Assembly: GCF_001969365.1 (NCBI RefSeq)
Contig: NZ_CP019312.1
Span: 1,860,001 to 1,924,000, forward strand
Origin: Tateyamaria omphalii
GTDB lineage: Bacteria > Pseudomonadota > Alphaproteobacteria > Rhodobacterales > Rhodobacteraceae
Length of the DNA: 64,000 nt
Direction of reading: 5' to 3'
A model generated the notes under the pieces. That model saw only the letters and a list, made by a program, of their open reading frames with translations, searched no databases and was not told the origin of the DNA. This document shows, piece after piece, positions 17,252 through 26,497 of this stretch (the stretch's first letter is position 1; every line of letters begins with the position of its first letter). Position numbers and translations under genes: made by a program.

Positions 17252-18415
17252 ATGCCGCTCGTCATAAACGCGCGCATGGACCTCAATAGCCGCTATCCTG
17301 CCCTCAGCGATTTGCGCGCCCGTGCGCAAACCCGCATCCCGAAATTTGTCTGGGAGTATCTGGACAGCGGCACAGGCGATGAGGCCACCCGCCGCCGCAA
17401 CCGGTCCGCGCTCGATAAGGTGGGGCTGATGCCCTCGATCCTGCATGGCGAGTTCGATCCCGACCTGTCCACGACGCTATTGGGTCGTGACCGCCCCCTT
17501 CCCTTTGGTATCGCGCCGGTCGGCATGTCGGGTCTGATGTGGCCCGATGCCGAACGGCACCTCGCCCGCGGCGCCGCACGACTGGGTATGCCCTACACGC
17601 TGTCAACCGTCGCCGCGGCCTCGCCCGAAGATGTGGCGCCCGTGCTGGGTGACGATGCGTGGTTTCAGATGTACCCGCCCCGTGACGAAGGTATCCGCCG
17701 CGACATGCTGCACCGGGCACGTCAGTCTGGGTTCAAGACGCTTGTGCTGACGGTTGATGTGCCGGTCGCGTCGCGGCGCGAGCGGCAAACACGGTCCGGC
17801 CTGACGAACCCGCCCCGGCTGACCCCGCGCCTGCTGGCGCAGGTCGCCATGCGCCCGGCCTGGGCGGTGGCCATGGCGCGCAAGGGCATGCCGCATATGC
17901 GGATGCTGGACGCCTACACCACCACAGCGACGGAAAACCTGCCGGTTACGGCCCATGTGGGCTATCTGCTGCGCACCTCGCCCGACTGGGACTATGTCTC
18001 GTGGCTGCGCAATGCGTGGGACGGCCCGTTTGTGGTCAAGGGCGTGATGCGGGGCACGGATGCCGGGCGGCTCGAAGAGTTGGGGGTCGACGCCATCTGG
18101 GTATCGAACCACGCGGGTCGCCAGTTTGATGCGGCCCCTGGCACGATTGAAGTGCTTCCTGCCATCCGCCGCGCCACCACGCTGCCGATTATTTTTGACA
18201 GTGGGGTCGAGGGCGGCCTCGATATCCTGCGGGCCATGGCCTCGGGCGCGGATTTCGTGATGCTGGGCCGGGCGTGGCACTATGCGTTGGCCGCGCTCGG
18301 CCCGGACGGCATCGACCATCTGGCGCACATCCTGTCCGAAGACCTCAAGGCCAATATGGGACAGCTGGGCACCCGCACTTTGCAGGACCTGCCCAAACCG
18401 TTCAAACACCCCTAG
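17252..18415 (+). CDS. FMN-dependent alpha-hydroxy-acid dehydrogenase (L-lactate dehydrogenase-like)
   Basis: 387-residue TIM-barrel flavoprotein of the LldD/glycolate-oxidase family, oxidising a 2-hydroxy acid such as L-lactate. Visible: FVWEYLDSGTGDEATRRRN, RPLPFGIAPVGMSGLMWPDAE, WFQMYPPRD, VLTVDVPVASRRERQ, VVKGVM (FMN lysine), the catalytic SNHAGRQFD (His and Arg) and FDSGVEGGLDILRAMASGADFVMLGR. The normally SNHGGRQ motif has Ala for the first Gly. Start uncertain: ATG 17252 or ATG 17276, neither with a strong ribosome site. Confidence 0.92.
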   Translation: MPLVINARMDLNSRYPALSDLRARAQTRIPKFVWEYLDSGTGDEATRRRNRSALDKVGLMPSILHGEFDPDLSTTLLGRDRPLPFGIAPVGMSGLMWPDAERHLARGAARLGMPYTLSTVAAASPEDVAPVLGDDAWFQMYPPRDEGIRRDMLHRARQSGFKTLVLTVDVPVASRRERQTRSGLTNPPRLTPRLLAQVAMRPAWAVAMARKGMPHMRMLDAYTTTATENLPVTAHVGYLLRTSPDWDYVSWLRNAWDGPFVVKGVMRGTDAGRLEELGVDAIWVSNHAGRQFDAAPGTIEVLPAIRRATTLPIIFDSGVEGGLDILRAMASGADFVMLGRAWHYALAALGPDGIDHLAHILSEDLKANMGQLGTRTLQDLPKPFKHP

Positions 18416-18546
18416 CTTGCGCACAACAGAACCGTATGCAGCCCAGGCCGCGCGGTTCCGCCGTACCCACAACCACGTATTGTTTGCGTCACGTAAACGT
18501 CATAGAGAATGCCGCGACTGCAAAATACGGCCCCGGGGGGAACACC

Positions 18547-21500
18547 ATGCCCGATTTCAAGAAGATTCTCATCGCAAACCGGGGTGAGATCGCCATCCGC
18601 ATCATGCGCGCGGCCAACGAAATGGGCAAAAAGACGGTCGCCGTCTTTGCAGAGGAAGACAAGCTGGGCCTGCACCGTTTCAAGGCGGATGAAGCCTATC
18701 GTATCGGCGAAGGGCTTGGACCTGTCGCCGCCTATCTGAGCATCGACGAAATGATCCGCGTCGCCCGCGAAAGCGGTGCGGACGCCATCCACCCCGGCTA
18801 TGGCCTGCTGTCGGAAAACCCCGATTTCGTGGATGCCTGCGAAAAGAACGGCATCACATTCATCGGCCCCAGATCCGAAACCATGCGCGCCCTGGGCGAC
18901 AAGGCATCTGCCCGCCGCGTCGCCGTTGAGGCAGGCGTGCCCGTGATCCCCGCCACCGAAGTACTTGGCGACGACATGGACGCGATCCGTAAAGAGGCCA
19001 AAGAGGTCGGCTATCCCCTGATGCTCAAGGCGTCCTGGGGCGGCGGTGGCCGAGGCATGCGCCCGATCTTGGCCGAGGATGAAGTCGAGGAGAAGGTCCT
19101 CGAAGGGCGGCGCGAGGCCGAAGCCGCCTTTGGCAACGGCGAAGGGTATCTCGAAAAGATGATCACCCGCGCGCGCCATGTCGAGGTGCAGATCCTCGGC
19201 GACAAGCATGGCGGCATGTATCACTTGTTCGAGCGTGACTGCTCGGTCCAGCGCCGCAACCAAAAGGTCGTTGAACGGGCCCCTGCGCCGTATCTCAGCG
19301 AGGAGCAACGCGACGAGATTTGCCAGTTGGGCTACAAGATCTGCAAGCACGTGAACTACGAATGTGCGGGCACGGTCGAGTTCCTGATGGATATGGAAAC
19401 CGGCAAATTCTACTTCATCGAAGTAAACCCCCGGGTGCAGGTCGAACACACCGTCACCGAAGAGGTCACCGGCATCGACATCGTCCGCGCCCAGATCCTG
19501 ATCGCTGAGGGCAAGACCATTGACGAAGCCACAGGCAAGCCAAGCCAAAAGGACATCGTCCTGACCGGCCACGCCCTCCAAACCCGCGTCACCACCGAAG
19601 ACCCGCAAAACAACTTCATCCCCGACTATGGCCGCATCACCGCCTATCGCTCGGCCACGGGCATGGGCATCCGTCTGGACGGCGGCACGGCCTATGCGGG
19701 CGGCGTCATCACCCGCTACTATGACAGCCTGCTGACCAAGGTGACGTCCAAGGGTCCGACGCCCGAGATTGCCATCGCCCGCATGGACCGCGCCCTGCGC
19801 GAATTCCGTATTCGCGGCGTGTCCACCAACATCGCCTTCGTCGAAAACCTGCTGAAGCACCCGACCTTCCTGTCGAATGAATACACCACCAAGTTCATCG
19901 ACGAGACGCCGGAACTGTTCCAGTTCCCCAAGCGGCGCGACCGCGGCACCAAGGTGCTGACCTATATCGCCGACATCACCGTGAACGGGCACCCGGAGGT
20001 CAAGGACCGCCCCCGCCCCCGCGCCGACATCAAGGACCCCAAGCCGCCAGAGTTGCACGCCGACCCCTCGCACCAGATGGGCACCCGCAACCTGCTGGAG
20101 CAAAAGGGCCCGCAGGCCGTCGCCGATTGGATGAAGCAGCAGCAACAGCTTCTGATCACCGACACCACCATGCGCGACGGGCACCAATCCCTGCTCGCCA
20201 CCCGCATGCGCAGCTACGACATGATCAAGGTGGCGCCCGCCTATGCCGCCAACCTGCCGCAGCTTTTCTCGATGGAATGCTGGGGCGGTGCCACGTTCGA
20301 CGTCGCCTACCGCTTCTTGCAGGAATGCCCGTGGCAGCGCCTGCGCGACCTGCGCGAGCGGATGCCGAACTTGATGACCCAGATGCTGCTGCGCGGCGCC
20401 AATGGCGTGGGCTACACCAACTACCCCGACAACGTGGTGCAGGAATTTGTTCGCGTCGCAGCAACCAGCGGTGTCGACGTCTTCCGCGTCTTCGACAGCC
20501 TCAACTGGGTCGAAAACATGCGCGTCGCCATGGATGCCGTGCAAGAGCAGAACAAGATCTGCGAAGGCACGGTCTGCTACACCGGCGACATCATGGACCC
20601 GGACCGGGCCAAATACGACCTGAAATACTACGTGGACATGGGCAACCAGCTGAAAGATGCGGGCGCCCATGTGCTGGGGCTGAAGGACATGGCGGGCCTG
20701 TTGAAACCGGCCGCGGCCACGCAACTGATCCGCGCACTCAAGCAAGAGGTGGGCCTGCCCATCCACTTCCACACCCACGATACGGCCGGCTCTGCCGTCG
20801 CCACCATCCTCGCCGCGTCCGAGGCGGGCGTGGATGCCGTCGATTGCGCAATGGACGCGCTTTCCGGCAACACGTCGCAAGCCACGCTCGGCACCGTCGT
20901 TCAGGCTTTGCAACATACCGACCGCGACACCGGACTCGACATCGACGCCGTGCGCGACATCTCTGACTACTGGGACGCCGTGCGCTCCCACTATGCGGCC
21001 TTTGAGTCGGGCATGCAGGCGCCAAGCTCCGAAGTCTACCTGCACGAAATGCCCGGCGGCCAGTTCACCAACCTCAAGGCACAAGCGCGATCCATGGGGC
21101 TGGAAGAACGCTGGCCCGAGGTCGCCCGCACCTACGCCGACGTGAACCAGATGTTCGGCGACATTGTGAAGGTAACGCCGTCGTCCAAGGTTGTCGGCGA
21201 CATGGCCCTGATGATGGTCAGCCAGAACCTGAGCCGGGCAGAGGTCGAAGACCCTGACAAAGAGGTCGCCTTTCCCGACAGCGTCGTGGACATGATGCGC
21301 GGCAATCTCGGCCAGCCCCCCGGCGGTTTCCCGCACGCGATCCAGGCCAAGATCCTGAAGGGCGAAGCGCCCAACACCGCCCGTCCCGGCGCCGATGTCC
21401 CGCCCGTGGACCTGGAAGAGACCCGAGCAGACCTGATCAAGCAGCTCGAAGGCAAATCCGTCGATGATGAGGACCTGTCGGGCTACCTGATGTATCCCAA

Positions 21501-21993
21501 GGTCTTCCTCGATTACATGGGCCGTCACCGCACCTATGGACCCGTCCGGGCGTTGCCGACACAGACGTTCTTCTACGGCATGAAACCGGGCGAAGAGATC
21601 ACCGCCGAAATCGACCCGGGTAAGACACTGGAAATTCGCCTGCAAGCGGTGGGCGAGACCAATGAGGACGGCGAAGTGCGCGTGTTCTTCGAGTTGAACG
21701 GCCAACCGCGCACCATCCGCGTGCCCAACCGTCTGGTCAAATCGCAGACCGTGTCCCGCCCCAAGGCCGAAGACGGCAATGCAGGCCACGTGGGGGCGCC
21801 CATGCCGGGCGTCGTCGCCAGCGTCGGCGTGACGGCGGGCCAAGAGGTGTGCGAAGGCGACCTGCTCCTGACGATCGAAGCAATGAAGATGGAGACGGGC
21901 ATCCACGCCGAACGCGACGCGGTGGTCAAGGCGGTGCACGTGGCCGCAGGCGGCCAGATCGACGCCAAGGACCTGCTGGTCGAATTGGAGTGA
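18547..21993 (+). CDS. pyc: Pyruvate carboxylase
   Basis: 1148-residue biotin enzyme that carboxylates pyruvate to oxaloacetate, replenishing the TCA cycle. Domains: biotin carboxylase (KILIANRGEIAIRIMRAA at the start; ATP-grasp loop SWGGGGRGMR near 163; EVNPRVQVEHTVTEE), carboxyltransferase from about residue 540 (DTTMRDGHQSLLATRMR, LKDMAGLLKP, FHTHDTAGS), and C-terminal biotinyl domain with the biotinylated Lys in EAMKMETG. ATG 18547 follows a GGGGGGAA ribosome-binding site; upstream in-frame codons continue through the preceding intergenic region and overlap the dehydrogenase gene, so they are not used. The antisense open frame over the whole gene is a GC-driven shadow. Confidence 0.98.
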   Translation: MPDFKKILIANRGEIAIRIMRAANEMGKKTVAVFAEEDKLGLHRFKADEAYRIGEGLGPVAAYLSIDEMIRVARESGADAIHPGYGLLSENPDFVDACEKNGITFIGPRSETMRALGDKASARRVAVEAGVPVIPATEVLGDDMDAIRKEAKEVGYPLMLKASWGGGGRGMRPILAEDEVEEKVLEGRREAEAAFGNGEGYLEKMITRARHVEVQILGDKHGGMYHLFERDCSVQRRNQKVVERAPAPYLSEEQRDEICQLGYKICKHVNYECAGTVEFLMDMETGKFYFIEVNPRVQVEHTVTEEVTGIDIVRAQILIAEGKTIDEATGKPSQKDIVLTGHALQTRVTTEDPQNNFIPDYGRITAYRSATGMGIRLDGGTAYAGGVITRYYDSLLTKVTSKGPTPEIAIARMDRALREFRIRGVSTNIAFVENLLKHPTFLSNEYTTKFIDETPELFQFPKRRDRGTKVLTYIADITVNGHPEVKDRPRPRADIKDPKPPELHADPSHQMGTRNLLEQKGPQAVADWMKQQQQLLITDTTMRDGHQSLLATRMRSYDMIKVAPAYAANLPQLFSMECWGGATFDVAYRFLQECPWQRLRDLRERMPNLMTQMLLRGANGVGYTNYPDNVVQEFVRVAATSGVDVFRVFDSLNWVENMRVAMDAVQEQNKICEGTVCYTGDIMDPDRAKYDLKYYVDMGNQLKDAGAHVLGLKDMAGLLKPAAATQLIRALKQEVGLPIHFHTHDTAGSAVATILAASEAGVDAVDCAMDALSGNTSQATLGTVVQALQHTDRDTGLDIDAVRDISDYWDAVRSHYAAFESGMQAPSSEVYLHEMPGGQFTNLKAQARSMGLEERWPEVARTYADVNQMFGDIVKVTPSSKVVGDMALMMVSQNLSRAEVEDPDKEVAFPDSVVDMMRGNLGQPPGGFPHAIQAKILKGEAPNTARPGADVPPVDLEETRADLIKQLEGKSVDDEDLSGYLMYPKVFLDYMGRHRTYGPVRALPTQTFFYGMKPGEEITAEIDPGKTLEIRLQAVGETNEDGEVRVFFELNGQPRTIRVPNRLVKSQTVSRPKAEDGNAGHVGAPMPGVVASVGVTAGQEVCEGDLLLTIEAMKMETGIHAERDAVVKAVHVAAGGQIDAKDLLVELE

Positions 21994-22309
21994 CCCCGCC
22001 GCATGGCGCATGGGGGCCGACGGGCACGCCCGTCCCCCTGCACGGCGGGCACCGCAACACGGTCCTGCGCGTGACCGATCACGTCCTCAAGACCATACGC
22101 CGGTCCGAGGCGACGACCGCGTGGCACTCGACCTCGAGACACCAGCCGAACACCACGCCGCAGCAGCCTGGGAAATCGCCTGCTCGTGGCAGATCGAACC
22201 CGATCATGTCCGCTCCTTCGTCAAACCGTTTCTTGCAAAACACATGCGCGCCAAAAAAACGCGCGCACCCCTCTTGTTGAACAGCACGGTTCCGCGCAAG
22301 AAACGCGCC
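21994..22309. other. 316-base gap between pyc and the UPF0114 gene
   Basis: No confident gene. A plus-strand frame through 22110-22260 reads plausible protein (AAWEIACSWQIEPDHVRSF) in continuity with the UPF0114 frame, but it lacks a credible start and UPF0114 proteins normally begin near the first membrane helix. It may be a decayed gene end or chance. I see no terminator, repeat or RNA gene here. Confidence 0.4.
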
Positions 22310-22783
22310 ATGCTTAGCAAAACCCTTGGTGCCAGCCGATTCCTCATCGTCCTTGCCGTCCTCGGCTCTCTTCTCGCCGCAACCACGCTGCTGGTCTACG
22401 GCCTGCTTGAAAGCGCACAGCTCGTTTGGGTCACCATCGAGACCGGCGAGGTGTCGCGCAAAGGGGCCAAGGCGCTGGCGCTCGAATTCATCGAGATCAT
22501 CGACCTGTTCCTGCTGGGCACCGTCTTCTACATCATTGCGCTGGGGCTTTATGAGCTGTTCATCAGCTCCGACATCAATGTGCCCGGATGGCTAACGATC
22601 AAGACACTGGACGACCTCAAGAACAAACTGATCGCGGTGGTCATCGTGGTTCTGGGCGTGCTGTTTCTGGGCCAAGTTGTCGGCTGGAATGGCGAGACGG
22701 ACCTGTTGGGCTATGGTGTCGCCTGTGCGCTGGTCATTGCAGCACTCACATATTTCCTATCGACCAAGACCGGGTCAAAGTGA
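22310..22783 (+). CDS. UPF0114 (YqhA-like) membrane protein
   Basis: 157-residue inner-membrane protein with four hydrophobic segments at about 10-32, 58-80, 103-121 and 132-150. The motif SRFLIVLAVLGSLLAA at the start and the EFIEIIDLFLLGTVFYIIALGLYELF segment in the middle (quoted here only as its start EFIEIIDLFLL) are typical of the YqhA family. Ends overlapping the VOC gene start by four bases (GTGA). Function of the family is not established. Start chosen to match the family's N-terminus; the ribosome site is weak. Confidence 0.85.
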   Translation: MLSKTLGASRFLIVLAVLGSLLAATTLLVYGLLESAQLVWVTIETGEVSRKGAKALALEFIEIIDLFLLGTVFYIIALGLYELFISSDINVPGWLTIKTLDDLKNKLIAVVIVVLGVLFLGQVVGWNGETDLLGYGVACALVIAALTYFLSTKTGSK

Positions 22784-23166
22784 CCACGCGGCTCGGCTCC
22801 CTGTCGCTGATCGTGCCGGAGTATGACAGCGCCATCGCGTTTTATTGCGGCCAGATGGGGTTCGAACTGGTCGCTGATATTGATCAGGGCCGCAAGCGGT
22901 GGGTCGAGGTGCGCCCGCCTGCTGGTGGACCGACCCTTGTGCTGGCACGGGCGGACAATGCCACCCAGGCAGAGGCCATTGGCCAACAGGGTGCGGGCCG
23001 TGTGTGGCTGTTCCTGCACACCGATGACTTCGCCCAGGACCATGCGCGGCTCAGTGCAGCAGAGGGCGTCACATTCGAAGAGGAACCACGCGTCGAACCC
23101 TATGGCACCGTGGCCGTATTCCGCGACCTCTTTGGCAACCGCTGGGATCTGATCCAGAAGACCTAG
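22780..23166 (+). CDS. VOC/glyoxalase-like protein
   Basis: 128-residue protein starting at GTG 22780, overlapping the UPF0114 stop (GTGA). It has the paired beta-alpha-beta-beta-beta pattern of the vicinal-oxygen-chelate fold: SLSLIVPEYDSAIAFYCGQMGFELVAD at the N-terminus (quoted in part: DSAIAFYCGQMGFELV) and FRDLFGNRWDLIQ at the C-terminus, which is the usual closing strand. Could be a metal-dependent lyase, dioxygenase or resistance protein; the metal ligands cannot be assigned with certainty because the typical first-strand His is replaced by Ser/Leu. Confidence 0.85.
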   Translation: MTTRLGSLSLIVPEYDSAIAFYCGQMGFELVADIDQGRKRWVEVRPPAGGPTLVLARADNATQAEAIGQQGAGRVWLFLHTDDFAQDHARLSAAEGVTFEEEPRVEPYGTVAVFRDLFGNRWDLIQKT

Positions 23167-23413
23167 ACCCCCTCGGCGAAGCCCTTGCGAAACCGATCAG
23201 GGGCGCGGATTACCCTGCCAAACCTCAGCCCCGGTTGGATCAAACGGCGGGCCACTTGTGGCGACGCCAAAGGAATCTCGACACGGCAGAGTCTTCGTCT
23301 GGCCGGCACGCGGATTGACCGGAGATGCTTTTCCGATTGCCCGCATTGGGGAACGCACCGACGCAATGGCGGGGCATCCCGTTCGGTGTGACCAACAGGG
23401 TGTCGCCTATGAT

Positions 23414-23590
23414 CTACATCCGACCCTCTGTGGCAGGCGGAATGGTTCGTAGGGCACCCGCGCCCGCCTGTTCGGCCTCCGTCGGCGTATGAATGCGCAA
23501 TAGCGGCTGCGCAGCGCCCGACGCGACGCAGCCGAGGGCGATGGCCAGGGCGAGGATCATGGATTTGGCGGCGGAAAGGGTGAGGGGCAT
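23414..23590 (-). CDS. Small exported hypothetical protein
   Basis: 58-residue product with a hydrophobic segment SMILALAIALGCVASGAA ending in a signal-peptidase-like ASGAA site, then a short polar tail. ATG 23590 is preferred: it follows GGAAGG by nine bases and gives a normal-length signal peptide. The alternative ATG at 23623 overlaps the stop of the upstream exported-protein gene (ATGA), which would suggest coupling. Position directly behind the 23620 gene suggests one operon of two secreted products. No family recognised. Confidence 0.5.
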   Translation of the reverse strand: MPLTLSAAKSMILALAIALGCVASGAAQPLLRIHTPTEAEQAGAGALRTIPPATEGRM

Positions 23591-23619
23591 AATCTGGTCC
23601 TTCCTGTAGTGTGTTGTTT

Positions 23620-24003
23620 TCATTGCCCGACCCGCTCTGGAATGACGGTCACGCCCCCGGCTCCGGCGGCGCCGAAATCCAGCATCAGCGTGAAGATGCG
23701 CGGCGGAGTTTCGTCAAAGGTGACGGCGGCAATCAAACCGACGTCCTGCGCAAAACTGAAGGTGAGCGGACCCTGGAAACGAACCATCGCGTCCGGCACC
23801 GCCATCCCTTCGAGCACCAGCGGCGGACCCAGCCCCGTCAGCATCAGCCTGAGGTTGACCTGGTGCCCCAGCACGGTCGCCCGCTCGACACGGGCCATCA
23901 TGCTGGGGCCATGCGATCCGTTGTGCGCTGCAACTGGGAGGGTCGAAACGCAGGCCCATGTCAGGATCTGGACCGCAAGGATGCGCCGTGAGTGGTGGGT
24001 CAT
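23620..24003 (-). CDS. Exported hypothetical protein
   Basis: 127 residues with a signal peptide (RRILAVQILTWACVSTLPVAA) followed by AHNGSHG and a beta-rich body (VNLRLMLTGLGPPLVLEGMAV). The opening pattern resembles periplasmic metal-handling proteins of the PCu(A)C type, but the conserved Met/His copper ligands are not clearly arranged, so I make no functional call. It lies upstream of the small exported protein, overlapping it by four bases if the longer start is used there. Confidence 0.65.
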   Translation of the reverse strand: MTHHSRRILAVQILTWACVSTLPVAAHNGSHGPSMMARVERATVLGHQVNLRLMLTGLGPPLVLEGMAVPDAMVRFQGPLTFSFAQDVGLIAAVTFDETPPRIFTLMLDFGAAGAGGVTVIPERVGQ

Positions 24004-24123
24004 GGCAGTTCAACGGCACCGGCTGGGCATTCCGTCGCGGTGGGCGAACTTTTTTGCCAGGTCGGCACATTTTCCCCTTGCAGGCGCGGCGTGCTATAAG
24101 TATCTCACGCCTCACCCAAGGAA

Positions 24124-24198
24124 GCGGGCGTAGCTCAGGGGTAGAGCATAACCTTGCCAAGGTTAGGGTCGGGCGTTCGAATCGCCTCGCCCGCTCCA
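24124..24198 (+). tRNA. tRNA-Gly (anticodon GCC), CCA encoded
   Basis: 75-base cloverleaf: acceptor GCGGGCG (24124-24130) pairs with CGCCCGC (24188-24194), discriminator T, encoded CCA 24196-24198. Anticodon GCC at 24156-24158 in loop TTGCCAA; T-loop TTCGAAT. A TATAAG -10 element lies at 24095-24100. A terminator follows at 24227. Confidence 0.97.
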
Positions 24199-24226
24199 AC
24201 ATCCTCCCTGCCGGGAGTGAAGAACA

Positions 24227-24249
24227 GGTCGCCTTTGGGCGGCCTTTTT
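24227..24249 (+). terminator. Rho-independent terminator after tRNA-Gly
   Basis: Stem GGTCGCC (24227-24233) with GGCGGCC (24238-24244; one T-G pair), loop TTTG, then TTTTT (24245-24249). Placed 28 bases after the tRNA 3' end. Confidence 0.85.
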
Positions 24250-24314
24250 CGTTGGGAATGGGCAATGATTGAAGCGACTTACGGGGTGTTTGACGCGTCG
24301 CGAGCCGACGTCGC

Positions 24315-24554
24315 CTAGAACACCTTGAACGTCATGGTGGTCAGTGATCTTTCGATCCCGTCGATGTCCAGAAGCTGGTCATTGATGTATTTGCCCACGT
24401 CCTGGCCCTCGGGGATGTAGACCTTCATCAGCAGATCGTAATCGCCGGATGTGGAATACAGCTCGGAGTGGATTTCGCGCAGGGCGATCTCTTCGGCGAC
24501 CTTATAGGTCGAACCCGGGCGGCATCGGATCTGGATGAAGACGCAGGTGGTCAT
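24315..24554 (-). CDS. Stand-alone Lrp/AsnC ligand-binding (RAM) domain protein
   Basis: 79-residue protein consisting only of the alpha-beta sandwich that normally forms the C-terminal half of Lrp/AsnC regulators: [41 protein letters not shown] (quoted in part: [12 protein letters not shown]) and [16 protein letters not shown]. No helix-turn-helix precedes it. Such proteins can bind small ligands, often amino acids, or modulate full-length Lrp proteins. It is divergent from hisB, 140 bases away, which may be coincidence. Confidence 0.88.
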   Translation of the reverse strand: MTTCVFIQIRCRPGSTYKVAEEIALREIHSELYSTSGDYDLLMKVYIPEGQDVGKYINDQLLDIDGIERSLTTMTFKVF

Positions 24555-24694
24555 GGGCGTGGCCTTTGATCAGGTGGGCGTGGGACCGTAGTGGCACGTC
24601 TGCACAGGTCCCTGCAAGCATCGCCGCCCGGCCCTTGGCGGCGCAGGCTGGCGCGCCTATAGAGGCGCATACAGATTTTGGCAGGAGGCGCGCG

Positions 24695-25282
24695 ATGCGC
24701 AAGAGCACCCTCACACGCACCACAGCGGAAACGGACATCTCGGTCTCGCTGGACCTTGACGGGACCGGCACCTATGACAACGAGACGGGCGTCGGGTTCT
24801 TCGATCATATGCTCGACCAATTGGCACGCCACGCGCTGATCGACATGACGGTGCGGTGCACGGGGGACCTGCACATTGACGACCATCACACGGTCGAGGA
24901 TGTGGGAATCGCCATTGGCCAGGCCCTGAGCCAAGCCGTTGGAAACAAAATGGGAATTCAGCGTTACGGGTCCTGCCTTCTGCCCATGGACGACGCGCTG
25001 GTGCGTGCCGCACTCGATCTGTCGGGGCGGCCCTTTCTGGTGTGGAACGTGGACCTGCCCACGCCCAAGATCGGGACGTTTGACACCGAGTTGGTGCGCG
25101 AGTTTTTCCAGGCTTTGTCCACCCATGGCGGCATCACGCTGCATGTGGATATGCTGCACGGGATCAACAGTCACCATATCGCCGAGGCGGCGTTCAAGGC
25201 CGTGGCCCGCGCGCTGCGCGTGGCGCTGGAGGTGGACCCACGGGTGGCCGATGCGATCCCGTCGACCAAGGGATCCCTATGA
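24695..25282 (+). CDS. hisB: Imidazoleglycerol-phosphate dehydratase HisB
   Basis: Monofunctional dehydratase (195 residues) for step 6 of histidine synthesis. Two pseudo-repeat metal motifs are visible: [13 protein letters not shown] near 37-49 and [11 protein letters not shown] near 67-77 in the first half, [15 protein letters not shown] near 153-167 in the second. ATG 24695 is preceded by AGGAGG at ideal spacing; an earlier in-frame start at 24566 would precede this signal. Stop overlaps hisH ATG by four bases. Confidence 0.98.
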   Translation: MRKSTLTRTTAETDISVSLDLDGTGTYDNETGVGFFDHMLDQLARHALIDMTVRCTGDLHIDDHHTVEDVGIAIGQALSQAVGNKMGIQRYGSCLLPMDDALVRAALDLSGRPFLVWNVDLPTPKIGTFDTELVREFFQALSTHGGITLHVDMLHGINSHHIAEAAFKAVARALRVALEVDPRVADAIPSTKGSL

Positions 25283-25917
25283 GCCTGACGGTTCTGATCG
25301 ACTACGAAAGCGGCAATCTGCACTCGGCGGAAAAGGCGTTTGAGCGCATGGCGCGCGAGGCGGATGCGGGCACTGTCGTGGTCACGTCCGATGCGGATGT
25401 CGTGGCCAAGGCGGACCGGATCGTGCTGCCGGGGGACGGGGCCTTTCCCGCCTGTGCCGGCGCGCTGCGCGGGTCGGGTGTGTATGAGGCGCTTGTGGAA
25501 GCGGTTGAAAAGAAAGGGAAACCCTTTCTTGGTATCTGCGTGGGCATGCAGCTGATGGCCTCCTGGGGGCGGGAGTATTCCGACACCGCCGGTCTGGGCT
25601 GGATCAATGGCGAGGTGGTGCATATCGCCCCCGATGACGCGGCCCTCAAGGTGCCGCATATGGGGTGGAACGATCTGGTTCTGGATGCGGAACACCCTGT
25701 TTTCAAAGGTGTTTCGACGGGTGATCACACATATTTCGTGCATTCCTATCACTTCGAGGTCGCGGATCCGGCAATGCGGCTGGCGCATGTGACCTATGGA
25801 GGCGATGTGACCGCGGTGGTGGGCCGTGACACGATGCTGGGGATGCAGTTCCATCCAGAGAAAAGCCAGGATGTCGGGCTGCGCCTGATCCGGAACTTTC
25901 TGACCTGGGCGCCCTGA
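25279..25917 (+). CDS. hisH: Imidazole glycerol phosphate synthase glutaminase subunit HisH
   Basis: Class I glutamine amidotransferase (212 residues) that supplies ammonia to HisF. Nucleophile Cys lies in GICVGMQLM near residue 83, and the catalytic His/Glu in FHPEKSQ near 191-197. Overlaps hisB by four bases (ATGA). Its partner hisF is on the opposite strand 600 bases downstream, so the two subunits of one enzyme are not co-transcribed here. Confidence 0.97.
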   Translation: MSLTVLIDYESGNLHSAEKAFERMAREADAGTVVVTSDADVVAKADRIVLPGDGAFPACAGALRGSGVYEALVEAVEKKGKPFLGICVGMQLMASWGREYSDTAGLGWINGEVVHIAPDDAALKVPHMGWNDLVLDAEHPVFKGVSTGDHTYFVHSYHFEVADPAMRLAHVTYGGDVTAVVGRDTMLGMQFHPEKSQDVGLRLIRNFLTWAP

Positions 25918-25997
25918 CAGCGGTTGACCCAAGACGGGGTGAGTCGGCGCCCGCGTTTACCTTGTCTTCATGGAGATTGATGGCCTTAGAGAGCGTG

Positions 25998-26048
25998 CAC
26001 CACCTGTGCACCATCCGTACACCACCTGTGCACCGCCATCCGGCGGTG
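25998..26048. repeat. 15-base direct repeat with 22-base period plus a hairpin
   Basis: CACCACCTGTGCACC occurs at 25998-26012 and 26020-26034, offset 22 bases (two helical turns). It is followed by a perfect hairpin CACCGCC (26031-26037) with GGCGGTG (26042-26048). It sits between the ends of hisH and hisE, a position without an obvious promoter. Could be a protein-binding site; no known operator recognised. Confidence 0.45.
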
Positions 26049-26115
26049 TCGTGGTGGTTAACGCAACGTGCGGTGATCCTAAGGACGCTGCGCGACGCGA
26101 TTCATTTTTGCTGAT

Positions 26116-26164
26116 GAGGGGTTCCACCCCTCAAACTCCCCGCCGTATTTTCAAAGAGAAGAAG
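26116..26164. repeat. Interspersed GC hairpin with T-run (family copy B)
   Basis: Arms GAGGGGT (26116-26122) and ACCCCTC (26126-26132), then CCCCGCCGTATTTTC and AAAGAGAAGAAG. Lies between the converging hisH and hisE genes and could terminate hisBH transcription. Confidence 0.6.
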
Positions 26165-26185
26165 ACGGGTGCTGCGCATTGCGCC

Positions 26186-26497
26186 CTATCGTGTGCGGGC
26201 GGCTTTTTCGGTGAGGCCGGAAGTGCCTTGACGGCGGGTGAGTTCTGCCATGACATCCGAGAGCGCCACATCGCGAGCGGCCAGCATCACCAGGAGGTGG
26301 TAGAGGACGTCGGCGGCCTCGGACGTGAGTGCGGGCTTGTCGTCCCTGACCGCTTCGATGATGGCTTCAACCGCTTCTTCGCCGAATTTTTCGGCGCATT
26401 TTTCCGGGCCGTTGGCGAGCAGTTTTGCGGTCCACGAGCTGTCCGGGTCCGCGCCCTTGCGCGCCTCGATGGTGGCGAAAAGGTCGTCCAGGGTCAT
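26186..26497 (-). CDS. hisE: Phosphoribosyl-ATP pyrophosphatase HisE
   Basis: 103-residue all-alpha pyrophosphatase for step 2 of histidine synthesis. MazG-like helices with acidic metal ligands are visible: [14 protein letters not shown] and [17 protein letters not shown] 26497 overlaps the hisF stop by four bases (ATGA); earlier codons in this frame would lie inside hisF. Monofunctional, not fused to HisI, as is usual in this group. Confidence 0.97.
   Translation of the reverse strand: MTLDDLFATIEARKGADPDSSWTAKLLANGPEKCAEKFGEEAVEAIIEAVRDDKPALTSEAADVLYHLLVMLAARDVALSDVMAELTRRQGTSGLTEKAARTR

Noticed and set aside
18412..22011. Very long open frame antisense to pyruvate carboxylase, and similar long antisense frames elsewhere.
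   Set aside because: Shadow of GC-rich coding sequence; the pyc strand has full family motifs and a ribosome-binding site.
23163..23366. 67-codon minus-strand frame ending against the VOC gene.
   Set aside because: No start signal, no family resemblance; neighbouring stretch reads equally well in other frames.
23414..23590. Lipoprotein assignment from LGC in the signal segment.
   Set aside because: ALGC does not fit the lipobox (needs small residue before Gly/Ala and Leu at -3), so a plain signal peptide is more likely.
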